Part shown: piece by piece, positions 6,251 through 13,912 of the stretch
How the letters are laid out: the number at the start of each line of letters is the position of its first letter
Position numbering within the stretch: the stretch's first letter is position 1
NCBI GenBank assembly: GCA_964624625.1
Contig: CAZUXW010000033.1
Location: 1-31,316, forward strand
Length of the DNA: 31,316 bases
Direction: 5' to 3'
Origin: PALSA-1180 sp964624625
GTDB lineage: Bacteria > Oederibacteriota > Muellerivitia > Muellerivitales > Muellerivitaceae
Notes under the pieces: model-generated
Databases searched by the model: none
Told to the model about the DNA's origin: nothing
Seen by the model: only the letters and a program-made list of their open reading frames with translations
Translations under genes and position numbers: made by a program

Positions 6251-7567
6251 TTGGATTTTATATTCGGCTATGTCGTTCAATTTTTAAGGCGCTACCTGGG
6301 GACCCGCCATCAACTACCCGATAACACCAAAACGCTCATTTGGCTGATCGCCCTTTATGACTTTAATTTCGCCCTTTCCAGCGTTTTCACGAATATCTTC
6401 CTTTTCAAGAAAAAGGACGATTGGGACACGGTGGAGCTTTTTAACATGGTCATGTACGCGGCGATCATGCTGGCCTTTTGGGTGGGGGGCCACCTGTCCC
6501 GGAAAGTCAGCCATCTCCTGCCTTACCGGCTTGGTTTTGTTTTTAACGCCCTGGTTTTTCTCCTGCTTCTGGTGCTGCGCGAACATTCCCCGGACCATCC
6601 CTGTTTTTTGGGTTTTTTCGCGGGGTTGGGAATCGGGTTTTATTACCTGGGGCAGCATTCCCTGACCCTGGATTTGACCGAGGCCAACACCAGGGATTAT
6701 TTCCTGTCGCTCTCGCTTTTTTTATCCTCCATCCTGCGCATTTTGGCGCCTGCCCTGGCGGGGTGGATTATCCAGGCTTTCCGGCCCGAGCTGACTTTTC
6801 CCCAAAGCCTGTTGGGCGGGCAGGGAGATTCCTCCACCGGCTATTACCTGGTCTTCGCCATGTCGCTGGTGGTCTACCTCTTCTTGATTTACAAAAGCTA
6901 CAAGATCGAAATGAAACCGGTGGAAGGAACCTTCGAGTTTTGGAAGGTCTTGACCTTCCGTGAAAACCGGGATTGGAACCGGCAAATGTGGGCCCAGTTC
7001 GTATTGGGGCTCCGAAACGGGGTTTTCTGGTTCATCATCGGAGTCCTGCTTTACCGCGCTTCCAAGAGCGAGGCCATGGTGGGAAGCTTCAATATGATGA
7101 CCAATTTCCTGGCGGTTCTCACGGCTTACGGCCTCTCCCTTTGGGCGGGAGTCGGCAATCGGAGCAAGGGCTTGTGGGTATCCTCCTTATTGACTTTGAC
7201 GGCCTGTGTCCTATTGGCTTGGAAAATCAACACCTTCTCACTTTTGGTTTACGGATTGTTGAACGCCGTGGGGGTGACCTGGTTCCAGGTGGCTTTTGGC
7301 GCCATCGCCTTTGAGGTGGTGGAAAGAGCCAGGGAAGCGCACCGCTATAAGTTGGAATATTTGGCGGTCCGGGAATTGCCGTTATGGTTGGGCCGGTTGA
7401 TCGGATTAGGGGCCTTGATGGTCTCCCAGCACTTGTTGGGGGAATCGGGTTTAAAACTGGCGCTGCTGTGGTTGGGATTCACCCATATGGGTGTCTTTCT
7501 CTGCCTGCCTAAAGAAAAAACAGGGCGGTTAACCACCAAGACACCAAGGCGCCAAGAAAGTCTTTAA
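6251..7567 (+). CDS. MFS-like multi-pass membrane transporter
   Basis: A 438-residue, very hydrophobic protein with about 10-12 predicted membrane helices split by a polar middle loop (near 215-240), the usual layout of a major facilitator. Segments such as AFWVGGHLSRK after the second helix and the LEYLAVRELPLWLGRLIGL stretch fit MFS proteins of unknown substrate. The start is a TTG at 6251; no in-frame ATG occurs before residue 65, which would cut into the first helices, and AAGGAT lies about 6 bases upstream. The last dozen residues (TTKTPRRQESL) are encoded by an intergenic palindrome arm, so the natural C-terminus has probably been altered by repeat insertion. The substrate cannot be inferred. 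Confidence 0.8.
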   Translation: MDFIFGYVVQFLRRYLGTRHQLPDNTKTLIWLIALYDFNFALSSVFTNIFLFKKKDDWDTVELFNMVMYAAIMLAFWVGGHLSRKVSHLLPYRLGFVFNALVFLLLLVLREHSPDHPCFLGFFAGLGIGFYYLGQHSLTLDLTEANTRDYFLSLSLFLSSILRILAPALAGWIIQAFRPELTFPQSLLGGQGDSSTGYYLVFAMSLVVYLFLIYKSYKIEMKPVEGTFEFWKVLTFRENRDWNRQMWAQFVLGLRNGVFWFIIGVLLYRASKSEAMVGSFNMMTNFLAVLTAYGLSLWAGVGNRSKGLWVSSLLTLTACVLLAWKINTFSLLVYGLLNAVGVTWFQVAFGAIAFEVVERAREAHRYKLEYLAVRELPLWLGRLIGLGALMVSQHLLGESGLKLALLWLGFTHMGVFLCLPKEKTGRLTTKTPRRQESL

Positions 7568-7689
7568 GGGACCCGTGATGGCCGGAATCTAATCGCCTTA
7601 TGGCTTAGTTAAACGGCATTCGATATAATCCAGTGTCGTTTTTGGTTTTGCCCGGTGGTTTTCTTGGTGCCCTTGGGGCCTTGGTGGTT
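7531..7689. repeat. Inverted repeat pair, ACCACCAAG family
   Basis: The left arm (7531-7559, AACCACCAAGACACCAAGG and onward) recurs as an imperfect reverse complement at 7654-7689 (starts GGTGGTTTTCTTGGTGCCC). About 95 unrelated bases lie between the arms. The left arm overlaps the end of the MFS-like gene. The right arm ends shortly before the ribosome binding site of the metallophosphatase. Confidence 0.75.
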
Positions 7690-7713
7690 CAAACGCTTTT
7701 TGAAGGAGTTTTC

Positions 7714-8388
7714 TTGATTTACGCTATTGGGGATATCCACGGATGCTTGAACGCTTTGGAGGACTTGTTGATCCAACTGCCCTTAAAGCCGGAGGATGAA
7801 TTGGTGTTTCTGGGGGACTATATCGACCGTGGGCCCAACAGCAAAGGCGTAGTGGATTACCTCTTGAAAAACCGCCAGCCCACTTGGCATTTCCTGAGGG
7901 GCAACCACGAGCAAATGCTCCTGGAATGGCTGGGGACGCCGAACGCCCTGACCGCTGGAAACTGGCTGTTGAACGGCGGCCACCAAACCCTTCAATCCTA
8001 TGTTCCGGTGAAAAACCTGGACGAGCTCCGGGGGGAGGGCGCCCACATGATCCTGCAGTCCCACATCCACCCCTTCCACGCGGAGTTTTATAATTCGCTT
8101 CCTTATACCTACGAGACCGAGGATTATTTTTTCTGCCACGCGGGGGTGAACCTGGACAAGCCATTGAACGCCCAGGATCCGGACGATTTGCTTTGGATCC
8201 GGCGGAAGTTCCTGGAGGATCCCAGGCCCACGCCAAAGCTGGTCATCCACGGCCATACGCCGATCGAGAAGGTGGACTTGACCCGCGACCGGATCAACTT
8301 GGACACGGGCTGCGTCTATGGCGGATATTTAACAGCCCTTTCCCTGCCCGAGAAAAAGCTTTATCAGGTAAAGCAGGCCCAAAAATAA
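7714..8388 (+). CDS. PP2A-type serine/threonine phosphatase or ApaH-like metallophosphatase
   Basis: A 224-residue calcineurin-like metallophosphoesterase. All signature motifs are in order: GDIHG (6-10), GDYIDRGP (34-41), RGNHE (62-66), and late histidines in FCHAG (140-144) and IHGHTP (178-183). These build a two-metal centre. The compact size and GDYIDRG/RGNHE spacing match bacterial PPP-family phosphatases (PrpA/lambda-phosphatase type) and symmetrical Ap4A hydrolases; sequence alone does not separate phosphoprotein from dinucleotide substrates. I chose the TTG at 7714 because AAGGAG lies 5 bases upstream and the protein then starts directly with the domain (MIYAIGDIHG). A GTG at 7633 would translate the upstream palindrome. 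Confidence 0.88.
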   Translation: MIYAIGDIHGCLNALEDLLIQLPLKPEDELVFLGDYIDRGPNSKGVVDYLLKNRQPTWHFLRGNHEQMLLEWLGTPNALTAGNWLLNGGHQTLQSYVPVKNLDELRGEGAHMILQSHIHPFHAEFYNSLPYTYETEDYFFCHAGVNLDKPLNAQDPDDLLWIRRKFLEDPRPTPKLVIHGHTPIEKVDLTRDRINLDTGCVYGGYLTALSLPEKKLYQVKQAQK

Positions 8389-8489
8389 TTTGCCACAGAT
8401 GAACACGGATGAACCGGGATTTACGAAAATGAAAAAGCCGCAATGGTTAAGTTCCTGATCCGTGTTAATCCGTGTTCGTCCGTGGAAAA
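8389..8489. repeat. Palindromic repeat, CCACAGATGAACACGG family (copy 1)
   Basis: The left arm (8389-8425, TTTGCCACAGATGAACACGG and onward) is matched in reverse complement by the right arm (8458-8489, which includes CCGTGTTCGTCCGTGG). Related palindromes lie at 12470-12578 and 13807-13882. The right arm forms the 3' end of mazG, including its stop codon. Confidence 0.8.
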
Positions 8490-9178
8490 GATTTCTTTGC
8501 CTTGGTTTCGGTTTTTCGGAATCGCTTTTCGTAAATCGCGGCGGCCTTTCGCAGGGCCATTTCGGCGTGCAGGCTCTTGGATTGAGCGAGGCGGGCGAAG
8601 AGGAGCAGGAATTCCCCGGCGGATTTTTCACGGTCCCTTTTGTTCGCGCTTTTCAGCGACTCCAGGAAGGTCTTGAATGATTTTTCCAGATCCCTCGCCA
8701 GTTGTTTTGGCTGGGACGGTTTTAATCCTTTTTGAATTTTTTCATGCATCCGTTGGGCCCTCAGGAGGGCCGGCAGGGATTGGGGGAGGCCGTCCAGCGC
8801 TGATTGCCGTTCGGGTTTTTCCCGGCGCTTGAGTTCCTCCCATTTTTGTTTGATGTCCGATATTTTCCGGCTGGACTTGCCGAAAACATGGGGATGACGC
8901 CTTATTAATTTATCCCCGATGGTCTTGGCTACGTCCTGGAGGTTGAAGTTTCCTTTTTCCTTGGCCAATTGGGCGTGAAAAACCACTTGGAGCAGCAGGT
9001 CTCCTAATTCCTCTCGTAAGTGGACGGGGTTTCCAATATCGATAGCCTCGAGAGTCTCGTGGGCCTCCTCTAATAGGTAGGGTTTTAAGCTCTTGTGGGT
9101 CTGGCGCCTGTCCCAAGGGCAGCCCCCCGGGGATCTCAAACGGGTCATTAGCTTTTCAAGCCGCTTTAGAAAATCCAT
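8465..9178 (-). CDS. mazG: Nucleoside triphosphate pyrophosphohydrolase MazG
   Basis: A 237-residue protein that hydrolyses (d)NTPs to monophosphate and pyrophosphate. The N-terminal MazG domain is typical: CPWDRRQTHKSLKPYLLEE (20-38), then EELGDLLLQVVFHAQ (56-70) carrying the metal-binding acidic residues. The C-terminal repeat is degenerate: where a second EExGD helix is expected, it reads EKSAGEFLLLFARL, although the MALRKAAAIYEKRFR helix remains. The ATG at 9178 has GGAGG four bases upstream; the longer frame to 9259 has no family similarity. The final residues SFPRTNTD and the stop codon are translated from the right arm of a palindromic repeat. It is divergent from the Mrr-like gene. 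Confidence 0.93.
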   Translation of the reverse strand: MDFLKRLEKLMTRLRSPGGCPWDRRQTHKSLKPYLLEEAHETLEAIDIGNPVHLREELGDLLLQVVFHAQLAKEKGNFNLQDVAKTIGDKLIRRHPHVFGKSSRKISDIKQKWEELKRREKPERQSALDGLPQSLPALLRAQRMHEKIQKGLKPSQPKQLARDLEKSFKTFLESLKSANKRDREKSAGEFLLLFARLAQSKSLHAEMALRKAAAIYEKRFRKTETKAKKSFPRTNTD

Positions 9179-9248
9179 CTTGCCTCCGTTAGGATGGGAC
9201 TTTAACATGAAGCGGAGACGGTTGCCAATCCGGATTAAGAGGGAAACG

Positions 9249-10994
9249 ATGCCAACCATTAAGTGGAAAGTACTTCTCCTGAAGATTCCTGGCGTATCGC
9301 GCCTGAAAGACCACCTTCTCCAACAGGGTCATTCGGATTATGAGGCTGAAACGGGAGCCGCCATCGCGGCGGGCATCATGCTTTTTGTTTTCGTCGTGAT
9401 TTTCGACAGCTTTTTAGTGGGATTAGTGAGGACCTTTTTCGACTCCTTTTGGTCCTATTGCCGGGAAAATCCGACCCAAGGGGTCTTGGTTTCCCTCTTG
9501 GCCACGGTGGTTATTCTGGGGATCATTTTCCGGATCTTGGCGAAGAAAACGGAATTGAGGGAGGAAGAGGAGAAAAAGAAGAGGTCCGAACGGCATAAAA
9601 TCAACGAAAAGCACCAGCATATCCATAAAGGCGCCATGGGAAATTTCGAGGAGGTTTTCCGGTTTAAGTTGTCCGAGAAAAACCCGCGGATCGAGATTAA
9701 GACGGTGCACATGGTCGACAACATACCCCGAATCCGGTATCAGGTCCAAAGGTTCAATACGGAGTTCGGAGGGGAAGTCGATAAAAACTACCAGATGTTC
9801 CGGGACACGTTGTTCGCCGACACCCTCCTCATCCTCGAGACGGCTTTTGGCGTATCCGAAGTCATTCCGGCGGTCATCGTGGACGCCATGATGAATTTCA
9901 TCAGCCGGACGGCGAAATATTACGACGGGGCGGTCCTGAGCGTGAAGGCGGAAAGGGATGTCTATAACCGCCTGGATAGGGCCAAGATGCAGCCTTTTAA
10001 GGTGTTGAACTCCTTTGACGTCCGGTACAACGACGGCATGGAGTGCGTCCCTTTTCCGGAAGAGGAAAGCAAAACCGCCCGCATCATGGAGCGGATCATG
10101 GAGAACGCCCCGAGGATCAATGTCCGCTACGAGGAGAAGAAAAAGAAGGTGGACGATGGGTGGGAAAAACCGAAGTTCGCCGATGTTGAGATCAAGCAGG
10201 AAACCCTCAAGGGGAAGGAGCTTTACTCAATGCCCTTGGAAAAGTTCCAGGAGCTGATCCTCCAATACCTCTCGAAGATGAGCTTCGACATCCGGGGGGT
10301 TAAGAATACGCCCGGAGGAGCGATCCAAATCCAGGCGGATTTCCAGCATCCCGTCGTGGGCGGTAATTTCATCATCCTGGCGCGGCAGTACCCGGAAACG
10401 GCCCCGGTCCACGCGGACTTGGTCCGGGCCCTAGACGAGCAAGCCAGGGAAGAATCCTGCAAAAGGGGCGTCTTCATCATCACGGGGCGCTTTACCGAGG
10501 AAGCCAAAAATATCACCCGTAAGCTGGCCGTCGATCTCGTGGATGGGGCCAAGCTCTCGGAGGGGCTGGAAGGGCAGTCCTATGACGGGCGCTGGACCAT
10601 CCGCGTTGTGGACGAGAAGGGTGTGGTCACCGATTTAAGCAAGATGGCCTTAACCCATTTCGAGAGGGAAGTGGATCTGTTCCTTAAAAGTATGGGGTTC
10701 AAAGTCGAGAAAATCCGGAGGGTTCCTGGCGGGGCGATCGTGGCGGTGGCGGACTTTCCCCATCCCGTGACGGGCGGGAAGTTCGCGGTGATGGCCAGGC
10801 AATTTCCGGCCGGCGAGCGGATCTCGTCCGAGCTGGTGAGCGAATTGTCCCATGTGATGAACTCGGAATTTTGCCGCAGGGGAATCTTGATGGTGACCGC
10901 GGACTACGCCAGGGATGCCCAGGCCCTGGCCCGCTTCTCGGGCGTGGAGCTGGTGGACCGGACCCTTTGGGAAAACCTCCGGCGCCATATTTAA
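9249..10994 (+). CDS. Membrane protein with two tandem degenerate Mrr-like domains
   Basis: A 581-residue protein. Two membrane segments (about 38-62 and 77-97) are followed by a charged, helix-forming stretch (99-127), a central domain I do not recognise (about 130-300), and two related C-terminal domains (about 328-435 and 467-572). The two share GGAI, ADF, HPV, GG and ARQ in fixed spacing (17 of 27 positions identical, 356-382 versus 494-520), then C-x-RG and an ITGRFTEEA or VTADYARDA segment ending in VDLVDG or VELVD. This is the layout of Mrr-type restriction endonuclease domains. The usual GGxD aspartate and (E/Q)xK lysine appear replaced (GGAI; LAR and MAR), so cleavage activity is doubtful. 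I chose the ATG at 9249 for GAGG six bases upstream; an ATG at 9207 is possible. Confidence 0.72.
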   Translation: MPTIKWKVLLLKIPGVSRLKDHLLQQGHSDYEAETGAAIAAGIMLFVFVVIFDSFLVGLVRTFFDSFWSYCRENPTQGVLVSLLATVVILGIIFRILAKKTELREEEEKKKRSERHKINEKHQHIHKGAMGNFEEVFRFKLSEKNPRIEIKTVHMVDNIPRIRYQVQRFNTEFGGEVDKNYQMFRDTLFADTLLILETAFGVSEVIPAVIVDAMMNFISRTAKYYDGAVLSVKAERDVYNRLDRAKMQPFKVLNSFDVRYNDGMECVPFPEEESKTARIMERIMENAPRINVRYEEKKKKVDDGWEKPKFADVEIKQETLKGKELYSMPLEKFQELILQYLSKMSFDIRGVKNTPGGAIQIQADFQHPVVGGNFIILARQYPETAPVHADLVRALDEQAREESCKRGVFIITGRFTEEAKNITRKLAVDLVDGAKLSEGLEGQSYDGRWTIRVVDEKGVVTDLSKMALTHFEREVDLFLKSMGFKVEKIRRVPGGAIVAVADFPHPVTGGKFAVMARQFPAGERISSELVSELSHVMNSEFCRRGILMVTADYARDAQALARFSGVELVDRTLWENLRRHI

Positions 10995-11022
10995 ATTCAT
11001 CGAACCCGGATGGATTGAGCCC

Positions 11023-11051
11023 TTGACAGATAAATAAAGTCGAAGTATTCA
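11023..11051 (+). promoter_or_regulatory. Candidate promoter of the acidic-protein gene
   Basis: A consensus TTGACA (11023-11028) lies 17 bases before TATTCA (11046-11051), a weaker -10 match. The start codon is 30 bases further on, and a terminator follows the gene, so this gene is probably a single transcription unit. Confidence 0.55.
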
Positions 11052-11081
11052 TTAGGTGACTTTTACCCCTAGGAGGAAAAC

Positions 11082-11489
11082 TTGCCCCGCAAACGCCACG
11101 ACGAGGATGAAATGGACGATGAAATGGACGACAAGCCCTCGAAGGCCGAAAAGGACGACGAGGATGATGACGACGAGGACACCATTGATTTAGACTCGGC
11201 CGAGGAAGAGGAAGACGACGACGATGACGTGGACGATGATGACGATGAGGACGATGACGATGACGATTCCGTCGAAACCCTGGAGCGTAAAAGGCTCTTT
11301 CAGGCCCAGGCGGAGGAGGTCCTCGAGAACTTGACGATGGACGACGTGAAAGAAGTCCTTCGGGAAAACGAGATGGACTTGAGCTTGGCCCCCAAGCTGA
11401 AGAAGGCCCTGCTGGAGGTGGTCAAGGAGTGCGAAGTGGCCACCATGGACGAGGCCTGGATCGAGGCGGTGGAGCGTTTGGAGGAGTAA
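11082..11489 (+). CDS. Highly acidic protein of unknown function
   Basis: A 135-residue protein whose first half (8-63) is almost entirely Asp and Glu, with a run of about 30 acidic residues broken by few others. The second half (about 65-135) is a normal helical sequence containing FQAQAEEVLENLTMDDVKEV and EVATMDEAWIEAVERL. I do not recognise the family. Acidic tails occur in RNA polymerase delta subunits, histone chaperones and DNA mimics, but in delta the acidic part is C-terminal. The start is a TTG at 11082, supported by a perfect AGGAGG five bases upstream. The Asp run is coded by mixed GAC and GAT, which argues against a fresh triplet expansion. The gene has a likely promoter and a strong terminator. 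Confidence 0.83.
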   Translation: MPRKRHDEDEMDDEMDDKPSKAEKDDEDDDDEDTIDLDSAEEEEDDDDDVDDDDDEDDDDDDSVETLERKRLFQAQAEEVLENLTMDDVKEVLRENEMDLSLAPKLKKALLEVVKECEVATMDEAWIEAVERLEE

Positions 11490-11518
11490 TCCTCAAAGGC
11501 CGGTCGTTTTAGTTCCAT

Positions 11519-11552
11519 AACCCCTGAAGGCCTCCTCCTTCAGGGGTTTTTT
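11519..11552 (+). terminator. Intrinsic terminator of the acidic-protein gene
   Basis: CCCCTGAAGG (11521-11530) pairs perfectly with CCTTCAGGGG (11537-11546) over a 6-base loop, with A's before and six T's after (11547-11552). Confidence 0.93.
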
Positions 11553-11596
11553 GTTAGTCATTCCCGCCAAAAGGATGTGTTAAACTCTATCCCGCC

Positions 11597-12127
11597 ATGG
11601 TGAAAGAATACCTCGAAAATTTAAGGCGGATATGGGGCTCCCCGGCTGATTTTTTCTCGCAAGAACTAGGCTTCCCCGAAGAAAAGGGGGCTTTTCAATT
11701 CGCGATTCTAACCAGCCTCCTAGTGGCTTTGGAACTGGGAGTTTCGGAGGCCTTGTCCGGCGGTTCCCTGGGCATGGTGGCGCTGGTGACCGTCCTGATG
11801 CTGGTTGCCTTGCCGTTTCTAATCACAGCCTGGATCTACCTTTGGGCGTCTTTCGTGAAGCTTTGCGGTTTTCTCATGGGGGAAAGCCTGCCATTGGCGC
11901 CGATCCGCCGGGTGGTGGCCTATTCGGCGGCGGGCTTGGCCGTCATTGGGGTTGGGTTCGGCTTGGGGAAATGGCTGGCCCTGTCGGTTTTCGGTTTTCA
12001 GGTTTTTGGAATCGAGAAAAACCTTCGTTGTTCCCGCTGGACGGCAGGGGTTATCGTGGGACTACCCTTTTCATTGCTCGCCGTCTTGGCGGGATTTTTC
12101 ACTTTGATGTTTAAGGTATTTAAATGA
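11597..12127 (+). CDS. YIP1-family-like membrane protein
   Basis: A 176-residue protein. A short cytoplasmic start with W-G-SPADFF (13-20) is followed by four to five hydrophobic segments, the pattern of bacterial Yip1-domain proteins, which also begin with a proline-containing FF motif. Their function in bacteria is not established. The ATG at 11597 lacks a clear ribosome binding site (upstream is CTCTATCCCGCC), so translation may be weak or the start may differ. The stop overlaps the next start as ATGA, so the two genes form an operon. Assignment to YIP1 is by pattern and not certain. Confidence 0.72.
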   Translation: MVKEYLENLRRIWGSPADFFSQELGFPEEKGAFQFAILTSLLVALELGVSEALSGGSLGMVALVTVLMLVALPFLITAWIYLWASFVKLCGFLMGESLPLAPIRRVVAYSAAGLAVIGVGFGLGKWLALSVFGFQVFGIEKNLRCSRWTAGVIVGLPFSLLAVLAGFFTLMFKVFK

Positions 12128-12447
12128 AATTAAAAAAGGCGACGCCGATAAACACCGCTAGGCCACGGAGGGATACCGAGCTTGCCCGGGAAACCCCCCA
12201 AAACCTGGTGACCTCCTTCCGCTGGGCCTGGTACCTTCTTTCTTTTTTGGTTCCTTTCGCCGGAGTCCTGATCGGTCTTGCCCTATATGACCAAGATTCG
12301 CGGGATGTCCGTAAAGTTGGAAGAAACTGCCTGCTGATGGGATTCCTGATTTGGGTCGTTTTTCCCTTTTTAATCCTGTTGGGTTTTCTCCTGCTGGGAG
12401 CGGTGGCGGCATTCTCCTTCGTGTCCGACATGATGCCGGCGGACTAG
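12124..12447 (+). CDS. Small two-helix membrane protein
   Basis: A 107-residue protein with a basic N-terminus (1-30) and two hydrophobic helices (about 33-55 and 70-100), separated by a polar loop containing DQDSRDVRKVGRNCL. Its ATG overlaps the stop of the YIP1-like gene by four bases, indicating translational coupling and probably a shared function in the inner membrane. The sequence FVPFAGVLIGLALYDQD followed by a basic loop resembles small proteins often found beside Yip1-type genes, but I cannot name a family. Confidence 0.7.
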   Translation: MKLKKATPINTARPRRDTELARETPQNLVTSFRWAWYLLSFLVPFAGVLIGLALYDQDSRDVRKVGRNCLLMGFLIWVVFPFLILLGFLLLGAVAAFSFVSDMMPAD

Positions 12448-12469
12448 CAAAAAGGCCGAAGACAAGACC

Positions 12470-12578
12470 TTTTGCCGCGGATGAACAGGGATCAACTCGG
12501 AAATTAGATAAACAATAATGACCTATATTCTTGCTTGTGAATTCATCCCGGTTCATCCCTGTTCACCTGTGGCGGAAA
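12470..12578. repeat. Palindromic repeat, CCACAGATGAACACGG family (copy 2)
   Basis: The left arm (12470-12500, includes GCCGCGGATGAACAGGGATC) matches the reverse complement of the right arm (12538-12578, includes TTCATCCCTGTTCACCTGTG). About 37 AT-rich bases lie in the centre. The right arm abuts the ketosynthase start codon. Confidence 0.78.
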
Positions 12579-13781
12579 ATGGTACGGCGGTTGGTGGTGT
12601 CCTTGGCTAACTCAATCGTCGTGACCGGTATGGGAATGGTGACGCCCCTGGGGGCGAGCCCCGAGTCCACTTGGAAAGCCTTGATGGCGGGGGAAAGCGC
12701 GATCCGGCCCCTGAAGGGCCGCGAGTGGGAAGCTTTTGACGCCCCCCGGGCGGCCCAAGTGCTGGAAGGCTGGACGTCCCAATCCCTTCTCCGGAGGGAC
12801 AGGTCCCTGCAATTGGGAGTCTTGTCCGCGGAGAAGGCTTGGAAGACGGCGGATCTTTTCCGGGTGGCCCCTGGAAGGATTGCCACGACTTTTTCCTCCA
12901 GCAAAGGCGGCCTGTTGTCGCTCCTCCAGCTTGAAAATGACGGGGTCGTGGACTGGGATTTCTTGGCTGATTTTTTTCCCCACGCCGGAGGCCAATTGTT
13001 GGCCCATAGGTTTGGGTTCAGCGGGACGGCCCTATCGGTGGCCTCGGCCTGCTCCACGGGGGTCGGAAGCCTGGCCATGGGAGCGAGGCTGCTGTTGGAC
13101 GGGGAATGCGAGGCGGTGTTGACCGGAAGCACGGAAGCTTCCATCCATCCCTTGATTTACGCCGGCTTCAACAACATGGGACTCTTCAGTCAAAGGGACC
13201 GGGGACCGGCGCCTTTTGATTTGGAGCGTGACGGCTTTTTGATGGGCGAGGGCGCCGCCACCCTGATCCTGGAATTGGAAGCCTCCGCCCGCCGCCGAAG
13301 GGCGCCGATCGCCGCCAGGCTTGCCGGCTGGGCCTTGGGAGCGGACGCTTACAAGCCTTTGGAGATGGAGCCGAATGGGAAAAGCATCGTTCCGGTGATC
13401 CAAAGGGCCCTCCATATGGCGGGATTAAAGCCCGGGGACATCGGCTACATCAACGCCCATGGCACCGGCACAAGGTCAAATGACAGGGTGGAGTCTTCCG
13501 CGCTGGAAGAAATCTTCGGGAACTCCAGGACTTGGGTCAGCTCCACCAAGGGGGCGACGGGCCATCTATTGGGGGCCGCGGGAAGCGTGGAGGCGGTCCT
13601 GGCCGCCATGGTTTTGGAAAAGGGGGAAATCCCCGATACCCGCAACTTGGAGCGTCCAGATCCGGATTGCGATTTGCGCCACGTGGAAAAGGGCGGGGTG
13701 AGAGAAAAGGTGGCCCATGTCCTTTCCCTTTCCTACGGCTTTGGGGGGCAATTGGGAGCAGTTATCTTCTCAAAGGCTTGA
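12579..13781 (+). CDS. Beta-ketoacyl-ACP synthase, FabF-like
   Basis: A 400-residue condensing enzyme of the KAS I/II type. The catalytic Cys is C158 in SACSTGVGS, and the two histidines are H294 in NAHGTGT and H329 in KGATGHLLGA; ERDGFLMGEGA (216-226) and GFGG (387-390) are also intact, so it should be active. It condenses malonyl-ACP with an acyl primer. It stands alone without acyl carrier protein or reductase genes, and is followed, after a palindromic repeat, by bioF-bioD-bioA. It may help make a pimeloyl precursor, or may simply be a stray fatty-acid gene. The start is uncertain: ATG 12579 directly follows the repeat, while TTG 12603 would begin at the ANSIVVTGMG core. Confidence 0.9.
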   Translation: MVRRLVVSLANSIVVTGMGMVTPLGASPESTWKALMAGESAIRPLKGREWEAFDAPRAAQVLEGWTSQSLLRRDRSLQLGVLSAEKAWKTADLFRVAPGRIATTFSSSKGGLLSLLQLENDGVVDWDFLADFFPHAGGQLLAHRFGFSGTALSVASACSTGVGSLAMGARLLLDGECEAVLTGSTEASIHPLIYAGFNNMGLFSQRDRGPAPFDLERDGFLMGEGAATLILELEASARRRRAPIAARLAGWALGADAYKPLEMEPNGKSIVPVIQRALHMAGLKPGDIGYINAHGTGTRSNDRVESSALEEIFGNSRTWVSSTKGATGHLLGAAGSVEAVLAAMVLEKGEIPDTRNLERPDPDCDLRHVEKGGVREKVAHVLSLSYGFGGQLGAVIFSKA

Positions 13782-13806
13782 ACCTCGGAGGAGTCGGAAA
13801 AGGAAA

Positions 13807-13882
13807 TTTTGCCACAGATAAACGCGGATGCACACGGATGGATTTTCAGTTGAATCTGTGTTTATCTGTGTTCATCCGTGGC
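13807..13882. repeat. Palindromic repeat, CCACAGATGAACACGG family (copy 3)
   Basis: The left arm (13807-13842, includes TTGCCACAGATAAACGCGG) is complementary to the right arm (13851-13882, includes TGTGTTCATCCGTGGC), with few bases between. It fills most of the gap between the ketosynthase and bioF. With copy 2 it brackets the ketosynthase gene. Confidence 0.82.
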
Positions 13883-13912
13883 TAATGATAGCCTCTTAGG
13901 TGAAAGGATTTT

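Noticed and set aside
8389..13882. Intergenic palindromes as tRNA-like genes or riboswitches
   Set aside because: They lack a tRNA cloverleaf or T-loop, and the same arms recur beside unrelated genes on both strands, which fits a dispersed repeat.
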